Notes: generated by a model from the sequence alone, not told the origin. DNA of 64,000 nucleotides from Serratia rubidaea (GCA_901472405.1 LR590463.1:1364001-1428000), one strand, 5' to 3'. Counted from the first letter of the stretch, positions 9,031-17,665 are shown. Translations and numbers: made by a program.

Positions 9031-9181
9031 TGCCGTAGGGCCGCCTGACGTTATTCGGGCAGGAGAGGGGAGATGCTCAGCCTTTGTCGTTGCCGGCGGG
9101 TTTTTAGCACTAATGGATTGTTTATCAATGGGTTTATTGCGCCGCTGACCGGCGGCGCATGTCGTTTAGGCTGTGAAGCTG

Positions 9182-9229
9182 CTTAACTGCCAGCCTAATA
9201 TTCTAATAACTTATTAAGCTGGTAATTTA
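9182..9229. repeat. AT-rich iterated motif, cluster A, beside the partition cassette
   Basis: This short AT-rich patch lies 40-90 bp past the stop of the RHH gene. It holds AACTTATTAAG (9208-9218), overlapping TTAAGCTGGTAATTTA (9214-9229), and an inverted relative CTTAACTGCCAGCCTAAT (9182-9199). The same motif family recurs upstream of parA (cluster B) and 44 kb away (cluster C). It is a candidate centromere or operator site. Confidence 0.55.
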
Positions 9230-9268
9230 TCGGGCCAAGACGCGCGTATCTGCCGGAGGCGGACGGCG

Positions 9269-9571
9269 TCAGGATTTTTTCAGCAGTTCCAGCAGGTGGT
9301 TCTCGCTTTTTTCCGTCAGGCCGTCGATGGCCAGTTTGATGATATCGGAACGGGTGACGCGCACGATGCCGTTGCGCGCCGCCAGTACGATCATTGCATC
9401 AATGGCCTCGACGTGGCTGTCGGTCAGGCTGACGGACAGCGCCTTATAGGTGCGCTTACGCCCCTGCGGCTTGGCCTCGGCGGCCGGCGCCGGTACGTGC
9501 AGCGTATGCGAGGTGGCGCTGTTGATAAACTCATCTTCCGTCATGCGCTGGCTCGGGGTACGTTTTTTCAC
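9269..9571 (-). CDS. Small ribbon-helix-helix partner of ParA (centromere-binding-like)
   Basis: A 100-residue basic protein starting at a GTG that overlaps the ParA stop (GTGA), so translation is coupled. The first 40 residues are polar and probably unstructured. Residues 42-90 read as a ribbon-helix-helix: strand KALSVSLT, helix DSHVEAIDAMIVLAARNG, helix TRSDIIKLAIDGL. A flexible tail before an RHH fold is the layout of ParG-type partition proteins, which bind the centromere and stimulate the ATPase. I do not recognise a closer named family; the assignment rests on pattern and on its place next to ParA. Confidence 0.6.
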   Translation of the reverse strand: MKKRTPSQRMTEDEFINSATSHTLHVPAPAAEAKPQGRKRTYKALSVSLTDSHVEAIDAMIVLAARNGIVRVTRSDIIKLAIDGLTEKSENHLLELLKKS

Positions 9572-10203
9572 AGGATCACCTCTTTGACCAGGCTGGCGAT
9601 TTCGTGCTGCGCTTTTTCATTATTCGCTTCATGAATGGTTTTCGCTTCGCCCCAGGCATCGCGATAAATCTTGCGGTCGCACAGGCGGTTGCCCACTAGC
9701 TTGAACTCCGGGTATTCGCTCAGCACTTCCGCCGCCTCGTTGGCCTCGTTAATAAAGATATTGGTCGGGCACATATTGAGCACAATATAGCCTTTGACCT
9801 TCTCATTATACTCCTGCGCGGTGGAGAACATTTCCGACAGGTAGCCGATGGTGTCGAGGTCCATCTGCGAAGGGCGCAGCGGCGAGAGGAACAGGTCGGC
9901 GGCCAGCAGGCCGGAGCGCAGTTCGGCGCTGTCGCGGCCGGCGGTGTCGACAATCACATAGTCGTAATGGCGATCCAGCTCCAGCAGGGTTTCCTTGATT
10001 TTACCGGAGGCGGCGACCACCGGGATATGCGGCAGCCCCTCAACGTTCTGGCGATCGTTGTACCAGGTCATGATCGATTTTTGGTCATCGGCGTCGACGA
10101 TAATCGCCGTTTTGCCTTCCTTGATAATCAGATATCCGGCGATGTTTACCGCCTTGGTGGATTTCCCTACGCCGCCTTTTTGCGAACCAATCAAAACAAT
10201 CAT
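9568..10203 (-). CDS. ParA/ParF-type partition ATPase
   Basis: A 211-residue ATPase of the short ParA class (ParF/VirC1-like, with no N-terminal DNA-binding domain). The deviant Walker A KGGVGKST lies at residues 9-16, Walker A' near IIVDADDQKS, and Walker B in YDYVIVDTAGRDS. ATG at 10203 is preferred; a TTG at 10218 is the alternative. It forms a two-gene cassette with the RHH gene. No replication, conjugation or integrase gene is nearby, so this is an orphan chromosomal copy. Chromosomal ParAs of the Soj type have a ParB partner and longer sequence, so this one looks plasmid-derived. Possible jobs are segregation of an integrated element or positioning of a cargo. Confidence 0.85.
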   Translation of the reverse strand: MIVLIGSQKGGVGKSTKAVNIAGYLIIKEGKTAIIVDADDQKSIMTWYNDRQNVEGLPHIPVVAASGKIKETLLELDRHYDYVIVDTAGRDSAELRSGLLAADLFLSPLRPSQMDLDTIGYLSEMFSTAQEYNEKVKGYIVLNMCPTNIFINEANEAAEVLSEYPEFKLVGNRLCDRKIYRDAWGEAKTIHEANNEKAQHEIASLVKEVIL

Positions 10204-10212
10204 GCTGCCATC

Positions 10213-10470
10213 TCTCAAGTTATTAAGTCATTAACTTATTAAGTTAGTGACTTGACAGGTTGATAATCTAACGGGTTAGTCAGAACGAATAGCCACCAAT
10301 ATGCCTTAACTTATGCAGGTTGCCAAGCTGCTATCCGCTTAACTTAAGAGCTTATTCTGCTGATAACTTATTAGCCGGGCAATTGGGAAAGTTCTGGTTC
10401 ATACGGGGAAGGGTGTCGCTGTGCAGCTTACTTTGTTATTAACTTAATAAGCTATTTAGTTGCCAGCTTG
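10213..10470. repeat. AT-rich iterated motifs, cluster B (parS/operator-like), upstream of parA
   Basis: The gap between parA and the next gene carries at least five copies of a degenerate motif around AACTTA(A/T)TAAG: AAGTTATTAAG (10217-10227), TTAACTTATTAAGTTA (10231-10246), CTTAACTTAAG (10338-10348), GATAACTTATTAG (10362-10374) and TTATTAACTTAATAAG (10436-10451). Several are near-palindromes. A CCAGCTT-containing relative of the cluster A motif (TTAGTTGCCAGCTT) lies at 10456-10469. Iterated sites before a parA-RHH cassette are the usual layout of a centromere that is also the autoregulatory operator. Confidence 0.6.
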
Positions 10471-10494
10471 GTGGGTAAGCGGCGGCGAAGCCGC

Positions 10495-11388
10495 TCAGGC
10501 AAAGCGTTCGACCGCCCATTCGATAAACACCCGCAGCTTGCTGCTCAGGTGGCGGTTGGAGGGATAGACCACATAGGTGGGTTCCGCCGGCGGCTGCCAG
10601 TCGTCGAGAATGCTGACCAGTTCGCCGCGCTCCAGATGCGGCTGCGCCATAAAACGCAGCGTCTGCACGATGCCTAATCCGGACAGCGCCGCGGCCAGCA
10701 GGGCGCCGCCCTCGTTGACGCTGATTTGGTAGCGATGCTGGATCTCAAACTGCCGGCCGGCCTCGACAAAGCGCAGCGGCTGGATGCGATCGTTCACCGC
10801 GTGTCGGTAGTGCGCCAGCGGGAAGCCCTGCTCCAGTTCGGCAGGATGGCGCGGCGTGCCGTAACGCGCCAGATAGTCCGGCGTGGCGCAGGTCACCCAG
10901 CTCAGGCTGAACAGCCGCCGGGCGATCAGGCTGGAGTCCGCCAGCGTCCCGCTGCGGATCACACAGTCGGCGTTGTCGTTAATCAGGTTGATTTGCCGGT
11001 CGCTGACGCCAAGGTCGACCTGGATCTGCGGGTAGCGGGCGAAGAAGTCCGGCAGCGCCGGCAGCAGCAGCTGGCGCGCGGTGCCGCCGCCGACGTCGAT
11101 GCGCAGCACGCCCTGCGGCGAGCTTTGCGAATCGGTCATGCAGCCTTCCATCTGCTCCAGCTCCGCCAGCCATTTTACCGTGCGGCGGTAGTAGCATTCG
11201 CCTTCCGGCGTCACCGCCACGCTGCGGGTGGTGCGCTGCAGCAGCTTGGTCTGCAGGTGATTTTCCAGGTTGCGGATCAGCTTGCTGACGGTGGCTTTCG
11301 GCATCCGCAGCGTATCGGCGGCGCGGGTAAAGCCGCCGGTTTCCACCACGCGGATAAAGACGCGGATTGCCAGTAAGTGATGGTCCAT
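10495..11388 (-). CDS. LysR-family regulator
   Basis: A 297-residue LysR protein of the CrgA/DsdC-like subfamily common in Proteobacteria: winged helix in IRVFIRVVETGGFTRAADTLRMPKATVSKLIRNLE, effector domain from GVLRIDVGGGTARQLL. The start is preceded by CAGGAG at good spacing. It lies 51 bp downstream of the MFS exporter gene on the same strand and so may be in its operon; other members of this subfamily often sit next to transporters or oxidoreductases they control. Confidence 0.88.
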   Translation of the reverse strand: MDHHLLAIRVFIRVVETGGFTRAADTLRMPKATVSKLIRNLENHLQTKLLQRTTRSVAVTPEGECYYRRTVKWLAELEQMEGCMTDSQSSPQGVLRIDVGGGTARQLLLPALPDFFARYPQIQVDLGVSDRQINLINDNADCVIRSGTLADSSLIARRLFSLSWVTCATPDYLARYGTPRHPAELEQGFPLAHYRHAVNDRIQPLRFVEAGRQFEIQHRYQISVNEGGALLAAALSGLGIVQTLRFMAQPHLERGELVSILDDWQPPAEPTYVVYPSNRHLSSKLRVFIEWAVERFA

Positions 11389-11439
11389 GCTGCTCCTGCT
11401 GTTAGGCCAGGGCGCGACGCGGCGCGCCCGTGATGCGGG

Positions 11440-12636
11440 TTAACACTGTTTAGCGTCAACCGGGTCGGAACGCAAGGATAAACCGAACACCAGCGCCGCC
11501 GACAGGATCAGCGCGCCGCCGAACAGCATGGCGCTGCTGACGCCCTGCCAGTCCACCACTTCGCCGCCCAGCAGCGCGCCGGAGGCCAGCGCAATCTGGA
11601 TCACGCACACCAGCAGCGCCTGGCCGGCTTCCGGCGCCTGCGGCACCGCGGCGAACATCCAGTTGGTGGCGCACACCGGCACCGCGCCGAAGGCCAGCCC
11701 CCAGATCAGCACCATCAGCGTGGCGCCGGCCACGCCGCTCAGCAGCGGCGAGACGATCAAAATCCCCGCCAGCATCACGGCAATCAGAATACAGGTGGCG
11801 CGCAGGCTGTGCTCCGCCAGCCGCTCGCCGGCGAAGGTGCCCAGCAGGCCGATGGCGCCGTAGGCCAGCAGCTGCAGGGAGATGGCCGACGGGCTGAGGA
11901 CAAATACCTGTTGCAGCAGCGGACGCAGGTAGGTGTAGGCGGCAAAGTGGCCGATAAACAGCAGCACGATGGCGAGCAGCCCGATACGCGCCAGCGGCAG
12001 GCGCAGCGGCAGCAGCAGATCGCGCACGGTAACCGCACGCGACGGCGGCACCGAGGTCAGCAGACGCAGCTGCGCCAGCAGCACCAGCAGCGCCAGCGCT
12101 GCGCTGCCAAAGAAGGCGCTGCGCCAGCCGAAGGCGTCGCCAATCAGCGCGCCGGCGGGGACGCCGCACACCGCGCCGACCGAAATACCGCTGAGGATCA
12201 GCGCAGTGGCGCGGCCCTGGCTGCTCTCCGGCACCAGATGGCGGCCGTAGTTGGCGGCGAACGACCAGAAGCCGCCGACGCAGATGCCGAGCAGCACCCG
12301 ACCGAGCAGCATCATCGGGAAGTTGACCGCCAGCGCGGAAACCAGATTGGACACTATCAGCAACAATGACAGTCCGAGCATCAGCAGGCGACGGTCAAGG
12401 CGCCCGGAGGCCAGGCTCAGCAGCGGCGCGGCGACGGCGGCCACGATGCCGGGCATGGTGACCATCAGCCCGGCGTTGCCGGTGCTGACGTGCAGCGACG
12501 GGGCGATATTGGTCAGCAGGCCGATGGGTAAAAACTCGGTGGTGACCATCACAAAACAGGCCACCGTCAGGGAGAACACGGCGGCCCAGGGCGAATTTGC
12601 AGGCTTATCTTTATTATTCAGCATAGTAGCGTTCAT
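11440..12636 (-). CDS. MFS exporter, DHA1 family (NepI/YdhP-like)
   Basis: A 398-residue transporter with 12 predicted membrane segments. It shows the DHA1 features: TTEFLPIGLLTNIAPSLHVSTGNAGLMVT in the first segment pair, SLASGRLDRRLLM in the 2-3 loop, and the motif-C-like GISVGAVCGVPAGALIGDAFGWRSAFF in segment 5. Closest by feel to the NepI (purine ribonucleoside) and YdhP exporters; the substrate cannot be settled by sequence. A LysR gene follows in the same direction. The 220 bp upstream to the next gene holds only its promoter region. Confidence 0.85.
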   Translation of the reverse strand: MNATMLNNKDKPANSPWAAVFSLTVACFVMVTTEFLPIGLLTNIAPSLHVSTGNAGLMVTMPGIVAAVAAPLLSLASGRLDRRLLMLGLSLLLIVSNLVSALAVNFPMMLLGRVLLGICVGGFWSFAANYGRHLVPESSQGRATALILSGISVGAVCGVPAGALIGDAFGWRSAFFGSAALALLVLLAQLRLLTSVPPSRAVTVRDLLLPLRLPLARIGLLAIVLLFIGHFAAYTYLRPLLQQVFVLSPSAISLQLLAYGAIGLLGTFAGERLAEHSLRATCILIAVMLAGILIVSPLLSGVAGATLMVLIWGLAFGAVPVCATNWMFAAVPQAPEAGQALLVCVIQIALASGALLGGEVVDWQGVSSAMLFGGALILSAALVFGLSLRSDPVDAKQC

Positions 12637-12857
12637 CTCAGCGGGTGAATGCCAGCGAGGGGCGGCATCTTTAAGTGATCAAGATCGCAATTTACGCAGT
12701 GCGCCGCGGCAGATAAATATCTTCGCCGTGGTTACACTGTTTACCATGGTGGATAATAGAACCTGATGAAATTCCTATGCTTATTTCTTGTTTTCTGATT
12801 TTTGGCTATTGATATTCACGTTATGGATAACGCCTGCGACAGTGACCGAGCCGGCAG

Positions 12858-13159
12858 CTAGGCCGCGGGCGCGACGTTCAGCCCATCCACAATGGTAATC
12901 ATCACCTCGGCGCAGCCCGCGCGCGCCTGCTTCGCCCGCTGGTAGGCTTCGGAACGGTAACAGGCCAGCGCGCTCTGGTAGTCGTCAAACTCTATCAGCA
13001 CGTGCTTGGTGAAGGGCGCGCCCTCCAGCGATTCAGCCTGTTCGCCGCGCGCCAGAAAGCGCGCGTTGTACTGACGGAACGCCTCGGGGCGGCGGCCATA
13101 TACGCCTGATAGCGTTGCGGATCCGTCACCGTGACGTGGGCAATCCAGTAAGCGGGCAT
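12858..13159 (-). pseudogene. DUF1330-family protein, frameshifted
   Basis: Reading leftward from ATG 13159 gives MPAYWIAHVTVTDPQRYQAY; the downstream frame continues as APEAFRQYNARFLARG, then HVLIEFDDYQSALACYRS and AEVMITIVDG. Together they make a normal DUF1330 protein of about 100 residues, a ferredoxin-like dimeric alpha/beta-barrel domain. The span is 302 bp, so one base is missing, near 13098-13104. Its stop is unaffected. Probably a sequencing error. It lies just ahead of the GntR gene on the other side, 3 bp away, and is probably part of the catabolic regulon. Confidence 0.75.
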
Positions 13160-13162
13160 CGG

Positions 13163-13854
13163 TTACTCCTGTGGTTGCAGTATCAGCCTGGCCAGCGCGG
13201 AGGCTTCGGTCAGGTGCTCAAACACCTCCTGCTTCGCCTGCGCCGGGTCGTTTTTCTCAATCGCGTTGAAGATGCGCGTCATGCGTTCGTAGCCCGCCAC
13301 CTGCCGCTCACGGGTTTTCAGCGTCAGCGCCCGCAGCCGGCTGATGCGGCTATTGAGACGCTGCACAATCTCCCAGGCGATGGCGTGCCCGGCGACGTCG
13401 AAGATGGTTTTATAAAACTCCTGCGAGGCGTCGACGCGCTTGATATCGTCCTGTTCGCGGGAGGCGCGGTCGATCTGCAGCAGTTTTTCGTGCAGCAGCT
13501 TCTTATCCTTGCTTTTGGCGTGCAGCGCGCAGTCGTGCGCGGCTTCCTGCTCCAGCAGCAGGCGGATATTGTAAATCTGTTCGGCGATGTCCCAGGTGAG
13601 GATCGCCACAATCGGCCCCTTCTTGGGCAGGATCTCAATCAGTCCTTCCGCTTCCAGATAACGGATCACCTCGCGCACCACGCTGCGGCTGACGCCCAGT
13701 TCCTCGCTGAGCGTGCGTTCCACCAGCCGGTCGCCGCGGCAAAGTAGCCGGAGATAATCGCGCGGCGGACGTTGTTAAGGGCCAGTTCACGCAGCGTCAG
13801 CGGCGCGTTTTCGATCTTCAGTGGGGTGTGCGTCATCCTGTCGGTCTCTCTCAT
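13163..13854 (-). pseudogene. GntR-family (FadR/FCD) regulator of the catabolic cluster, frameshifted
   Basis: From ATG 13854 (AAGGA about ten bases upstream) the frame gives the first winged-helix half (LTLRELALNNVRRAIISGYF). After a frame change near 13740 it continues as ERTLSEELGVSRSVVREVIRYLEAEGLIEI and a helical FCD effector domain to the stop at 13163. The expected join is GYF-PGDRLVE, one base short. Combined length about 230 residues, normal for FadR/VanR-type GntR regulators. Two perfect TGGTATACCA sites in the divergent gap are its probable operators. A break in the DNA-binding domain would inactivate it if real. Confidence 0.8.
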
Positions 13855-13918
13855 CGGTATCACTTCCTTGGCTATTACTCTTAGCACCTTTTCCCTGAAC
13901 AATGCAATGTTGTTCTGA

Positions 13919-13928
13919 TGGTATACCA
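13919..13928. promoter_or_regulatory. GntR operator-like palindrome TGGTATACCA, copy 1
   Basis: Perfect 10-bp palindrome 65 bp upstream of the gntR start. TGGTATACCA is the classic site form for VanR/FadR-type GntR regulators. An identical copy lies 265 bp away before the catabolic operon. Confidence 0.65.
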
Positions 13929-14183
13929 AACGCCGCGTCGGCGAAAAAGGAAATCAGGCGTAGATCACAAATTCATCACATCGATAAAAAAATGTCCTCA
14001 CCACTATAGCCTATCCGGCAAAAAAGGCGGCGCAGCGCGGTTTTTGACCGCCATGTCGCCCGCATTCTGCGGCATGCGGGCGATAAAACCGGGCGGTCGC
14101 GCCGCCGTTCCCTCTCTGATTTATGCCGTTGAATCGCCACCGTTTTCGTACCAATCTCCGCCCATATTTGTCGGTTGATATTA
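13929..14183. other. Divergent intergenic region of the catabolic cluster
   Basis: The 420 bp between gntR and the DUF1185 gene is the divergent control region. Apart from the two TGGTATACCA sites and a degenerate third (TGCTATACCG, 14219-14228) it holds a GC-rich stretch in which I see no supported gene. Confidence 0.4.
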
Positions 14184-14193
14184 TGGTATACCA
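14184..14193. promoter_or_regulatory. GntR operator-like palindrome TGGTATACCA, copy 2
   Basis: Second perfect TGGTATACCA, 82 bp before the first gene of the catabolic operon. A degenerate third copy (TGCTATACCG) follows at 14219-14228. The pair spans the divergent promoters, as expected for a regulator that controls itself and the operon. Confidence 0.65.
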
Positions 14194-14274
14194 AGCTTTG
14201 ACATGGCGTATTTCCCGATGCTATACCGCAAATCGCCCACTGATTAACATTTGATTTACTTTTTGAGGAACCCT

Positions 14275-14877
14275 ATGCATCCGATGATTCGTAAAACGTT
14301 GCTGTCCACCGAAACGCTGTATACCGACGGCGCTAAAGCGGCGGGCAAACCCCTGGTGATGATCGCCGCGGCGGCGGTGATCAAAAACCCCTGGGCCGGT
14401 CAGGGCTATGTGGAAGACCTCGGCCCGAAAATTCGTGAACTGGCGCCGGTGCTCGGCGAGCTGCTGACCGGGATGATTGTCAAAGAGGCCGGCGGCGGCG
14501 AGCGGGTGGAGGCGTTCGGTAAATGCGCGGTAGTCGGTATCGACGGCGAGCTGGAGCACGCATCGGCGCTGATCCATACGCTGCATTTCGGCAACCACTA
14601 TCGCCAGGCGGTGCAGGCCAAAAGTTACCTGGCGTTCAATAACACCCGCGGGCCGGCCAACGCGCCGATCCTGATCCCGATGATGCAGAAGAACGACGAA
14701 GGCAGTCGCGAACACTACCTGACCTATCAGTTCGCCATCGCCGATGCGCCGGCCGGCGATGAAATTGTCGTGGCGCTGGGGGCGGCGCTGGGGGGGAGAC
14801 CGCATCACCGCATCGGTAACCGTTATCTGGATTTGAAAGAGCTTGGTCATGATGCGCAAAACCCAGCGGCTGTCTGA
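14275..14877 (+). CDS. DUF1185 'amino acid synthesis' family protein
   Basis: A 200-residue protein starting MHPMIRKTLLSTETLYTDGAK (ATG 14275, AGGA upstream). It matches the DUF1185/AmAc synthesis family in KPLVMIAAAAVIKNPWAGQ, in the central VVGIDGELEHASALIHTLHFG and in GSREHYLTYQFAIADAP. The family name is historical; no reaction is established, but members are regular neighbours of flavin monooxygenase clusters. First gene of a run of six on the same strand; the next gene overlaps its end by about 26 bp. Confidence 0.85.
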   Translation: MHPMIRKTLLSTETLYTDGAKAAGKPLVMIAAAAVIKNPWAGQGYVEDLGPKIRELAPVLGELLTGMIVKEAGGGERVEAFGKCAVVGIDGELEHASALIHTLHFGNHYRQAVQAKSYLAFNNTRGPANAPILIPMMQKNDEGSREHYLTYQFAIADAPAGDEIVVALGAALGGRPHHRIGNRYLDLKELGHDAQNPAAV

Positions 14878-15675
14878 ATTCAACCTGCAGGCGAGCTACC
14901 TGGAGGCGGGCGAGGGCGAGCCGCTGCTGCTGATCCACGGCGTGGGCATGAACGCCGACGCCTGGCAGCCGCAGCTTGACGCCCTGCAGGCGCATTTTCA
15001 CGTTATCGCGGTGGATATGCCGGGGCACGGCGGCAGCGACGGCTTTGCGCATACGCCGTCGCTACAGGATTACGTGGCGTGGACGGCGGCGTTTCTGCGC
15101 ACTCTGCCGCAGCCGCGCTTTGCGGTGGCGGGCCACTCGATGGGAGCGCTGATCGCCGCCGGGCTGGCGATCGATCATCCGCAGCTGGTCAGCCGCGCGA
15201 TGGTGATGAGCGGCGTTTACCGGCGCAGCGAACAGGCGCGCGCCGCGGTGCTGCAGCGCGCCGGCGAACTGGCGCGCGCGATGCGCAGCTGGATTCGCCG
15301 CTGGCGCGCTGGTTCAGCGATACGCAGGAGGAGGCGGCGCTGCGGCGGCGGGTCAGCGGCTGGCTGAATCAGGTCAGCCGCGACGGCTACGCCAAGGCGT
15401 ATCAGGCGTTTGCCGCCGGCGATGCGGTCTACGCCGGCCGCTGGGGAGAGATGCGCTGCCCGGTGCTGGTGCTGACCGGCGAACTGGACGCCAACTCCAG
15501 CCCGGCGATGGCGCGCCAGATGGCGCACGCGGCCCCGCAGGGGCAGGCGGTAATCGTTAATAACGCGAAACATATGGTGAATCTGACGGATGCGGCGCGG
15601 GTCAATCAGGAGATGCTGGCCTTTTTAACCCCGGCGCATCGGCACGATACGGCAGGAGCGAACGATGGACATTGA
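14849..15675 (+). pseudogene. Alpha/beta hydrolase (RutD-like), frameshifted
   Basis: The first frame gives an alpha/beta-hydrolase N-terminus with oxyanion motif LLLIHGVGMNADAW, VDMPGHGGSD and the nucleophile elbow AVAGHSMGAL (Ser). Near 15285 the frame changes, and the C-terminal half continues to 15675 with the acid in LVLTGELDANSSP and the catalytic His in VNNAKHMVNLT. Span 827 bp, so one base is missing; the full protein would be about 275 residues. In pyrimidine degradation the similar RutD hydrolyses a carbamate/aminoacrylate product, so hydrolysis of a ring-opening product is plausible here. Confidence 0.82.
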
Positions 15676-16594
15676 ACAACGCAGACAATTACGTGACGCC
15701 TTCGGCGCCTTTATGACCGGGGTGACGGTGGTCACCGCGCTGGATGCCGACGGACAGCCGATCGGCTTTACCGCCAACTCCTTTACCTCGGTATCGCTGG
15801 ACCCGGCGCTGCTGCTGGTCAATATCGACAAGCGCTCGGCCAATCTGGCGCACTTTACCAACGGCGCGCACTTTGCCGTCAATATTCTGGCCGAGCAGCA
15901 GAAAGAGACGTCGAATATTTTCGCCCAAAAGGTGGACGACCGCTTCGCGCAGGTGGCGTGGCGGCGCAGCGACGCCGGGATGCCGCTGCTGGACGGCAGC
16001 TCCGCCTGGTTCGAATGCGAACGCTTTCAGGTGGTGGACGCCGGCGATCATGTGATTCTGATCGGCAAAATCAGCGCCTTTGACTCCAGCGGCACCGCCG
16101 GTCTGGGCTACTACCGCGGCGCCTACTTCACGCCGGCGCAGAACGCCGAGGCGCTGGTCAGCGGGCCGGAAGTGGTGGTCAGCGCGCTGATTGAGTTTGA
16201 CGGCAGCGTGGTGATGGTCAAACGACAGGACGGGCGCTTCCGTCTGCCGTCGCGGCCGGTGGCCGGGCGCAGCGTCGGCGATAGCCTGACGGCGCTGCTG
16301 CAGGAGCTGGCGCTGCCGGCCAGCCCGGGCTTTGTCTACTCCATCTATGACGACCGTCAGTCGAACCGCCAGCACATCGTCTTCCTGTGCGCGCTGCCCA
16401 GCGATGCCGGCAACGGCGTGCTGCCGGGCGAGGCGGCCCGTTGGCTGCCGCTTGCTCAGGCGGCGGCGCTGCCGATGGATGATCCGGCGCTGAAGTCGCT
16501 GCTTAACCGCTTCGAGCGTGAAAACTCGGTGGGCAACTACAGCATTTACTACGGCGATGAGCACAGCGGCGCCATCAAACGATTTGCCAGCTAA
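15665..16594 (+). CDS. Flavin reductase with C-terminal Nudix-like domain
   Basis: A 309-residue protein. Residues 1-160 are a RutF/HpaC-type flavin reductase (LRDAFGAFMTGVTVVTALD, GFTANSFTSVSLDPALLLVNID, HFAVNILAEQQ), which would supply reduced FMN to the LLM monooxygenase encoded next. Residues 170-300 look like a Nudix fold (VVVSALIEFDGSVVMVKRQDGRFRLP, then a strand VFLCAL), but the catalytic box is degenerate: GRSVGDSLTALLQEL lacks the REXXEE core, so hydrolysis is unlikely. It overlaps the hydrolase gene by 11 bp. The tail may bind a nucleotide or dock to the monooxygenase (inference). Confidence 0.85.
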   Translation: MDIEQRRQLRDAFGAFMTGVTVVTALDADGQPIGFTANSFTSVSLDPALLLVNIDKRSANLAHFTNGAHFAVNILAEQQKETSNIFAQKVDDRFAQVAWRRSDAGMPLLDGSSAWFECERFQVVDAGDHVILIGKISAFDSSGTAGLGYYRGAYFTPAQNAEALVSGPEVVVSALIEFDGSVVMVKRQDGRFRLPSRPVAGRSVGDSLTALLQELALPASPGFVYSIYDDRQSNRQHIVFLCALPSDAGNGVLPGEAARWLPLAQAAALPMDDPALKSLLNRFERENSVGNYSIYYGDEHSGAIKRFAS

Positions 16595-16613
16595 GGCTGG
16601 GTGGGAGCGAGCG

Positions 16614-17651
16614 ATGAAACTGTCTTTATTTATCCATATGGAACGCACTACCCCCGACGAGCCGCAGGAGCAGCTCTATGAACAGATGATGGAGCTGTGC
16701 GAAATCGCCGACCGCGGCGGCGTACACACCATCTGGACCGGGGAGCACCACGGCATGAATTTTACCATTGCCCCCAATCCGTTTATCAACCTGGTGGATA
16801 TTGCCCACCGTACTCAGCACGCGCGTCTGGGCACCGGCACGGTGATCGCGCCGTTCCACCACCCGGTGCGGCTGGCCGGCGAAGCGGCGATGACCGATCT
16901 GATCACCAACGGGCGGTTGGAGCTGGGGATTGCCCGCGGCGCCTACAGCTATGAATACGAGCGCCTGATGCCGGGGCTGACCGCCTGGGACGCCGGCCAG
17001 CGGATGCGCGAGCTGATCCCGGCGGTGAAGAAACTGTGGCAGGGGGATTATGCCCATCAGGGCGAGTACTGGTCTTTCCCGGCAACCACCTCGGCGCCGC
17101 AGCCGAAGCAGCAGCCGCATCCGCCGATCTGGGTGGCGGCGCGCGACCCGAACAGCCACGAATTCGCGGTAAAGAACGGCTGCAACGTGCAGGTGACGCC
17201 GCTGCATCAGGGTGAGGAGGAGATCGTCCGGCTGGTGACCTGCTTTAAAGACGCCTGCCGCGAACATGCGCCGCAGCAGCCGCTGAAAATCATGCTGCTG
17301 CAGCACGGCTATGTGGCGGAAGACGAGGCGGACGCCCAGCAGGCGGCGCAGGAGCTTAACCGCTTCTACCACTATTTCGGCGCCTGGTTCAAGAATGAGC
17401 GCCCGGTCAGCCAGGGGTTGATCAAGCCGCTGAGCGACGAGGAGATGGCGGCCAACAGTTATTACAACGCGGAAATGATGCGTAACAACCTGGCGATCGG
17501 CACCGCCGATGAGGTGGTGGCGCGGCTGAAGAACTATGAGCAGATGGGCTACGCGGAATTTGCCCTGTGGATCGACAGCGGAATGTCCTTCGCGCGGAAA
17601 AAAGCCTCGCTGGAGCGCTTTATCCGCCACGTTATGCCTGAGTTTCACTGA
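16614..17651 (+). CDS. LLM-class flavin-dependent oxidoreductase
   Basis: A 345-residue bacterial-luciferase-like (TIM-barrel) monooxygenase starting MKLSLFIHMERTT, with GGAGCGAG upstream. Family features include TIWTGEHHGMNF near residue 45, LGTGTVIAPFHHPVRLAGEAAMTDLITNGRLELGIARG over two helices, and HPPIWVAARDPNSHEFAVKNG. It needs reduced FMN from the reductase encoded upstream. In role it resembles RutA, but its sequence is the general alkanal-monooxygenase-like type. It is probably the key oxygenase of the cluster; the substrate is unknown. Confidence 0.9.
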   Translation: MKLSLFIHMERTTPDEPQEQLYEQMMELCEIADRGGVHTIWTGEHHGMNFTIAPNPFINLVDIAHRTQHARLGTGTVIAPFHHPVRLAGEAAMTDLITNGRLELGIARGAYSYEYERLMPGLTAWDAGQRMRELIPAVKKLWQGDYAHQGEYWSFPATTSAPQPKQQPHPPIWVAARDPNSHEFAVKNGCNVQVTPLHQGEEEIVRLVTCFKDACREHAPQQPLKIMLLQHGYVAEDEADAQQAAQELNRFYHYFGAWFKNERPVSQGLIKPLSDEEMAANSYYNAEMMRNNLAIGTADEVVARLKNYEQMGYAEFALWIDSGMSFARKKASLERFIRHVMPEFH

Positions 17652-17665
17652 GGCGGGAGGAAGTG

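Noticed and set aside
9568..10203. ParA as the chromosomal Soj/ParA of the replication origin
   Set aside because: It is of the short ParF/VirC1 type, its partner is an RHH protein rather than ParB, and no origin genes (dnaA, gidB) are near.
9182..10470. Reading the AT-rich repeats as a CRISPR array
   Set aside because: Units are degenerate, palindromic and irregularly spaced, there are no equal-length spacers and no cas genes.
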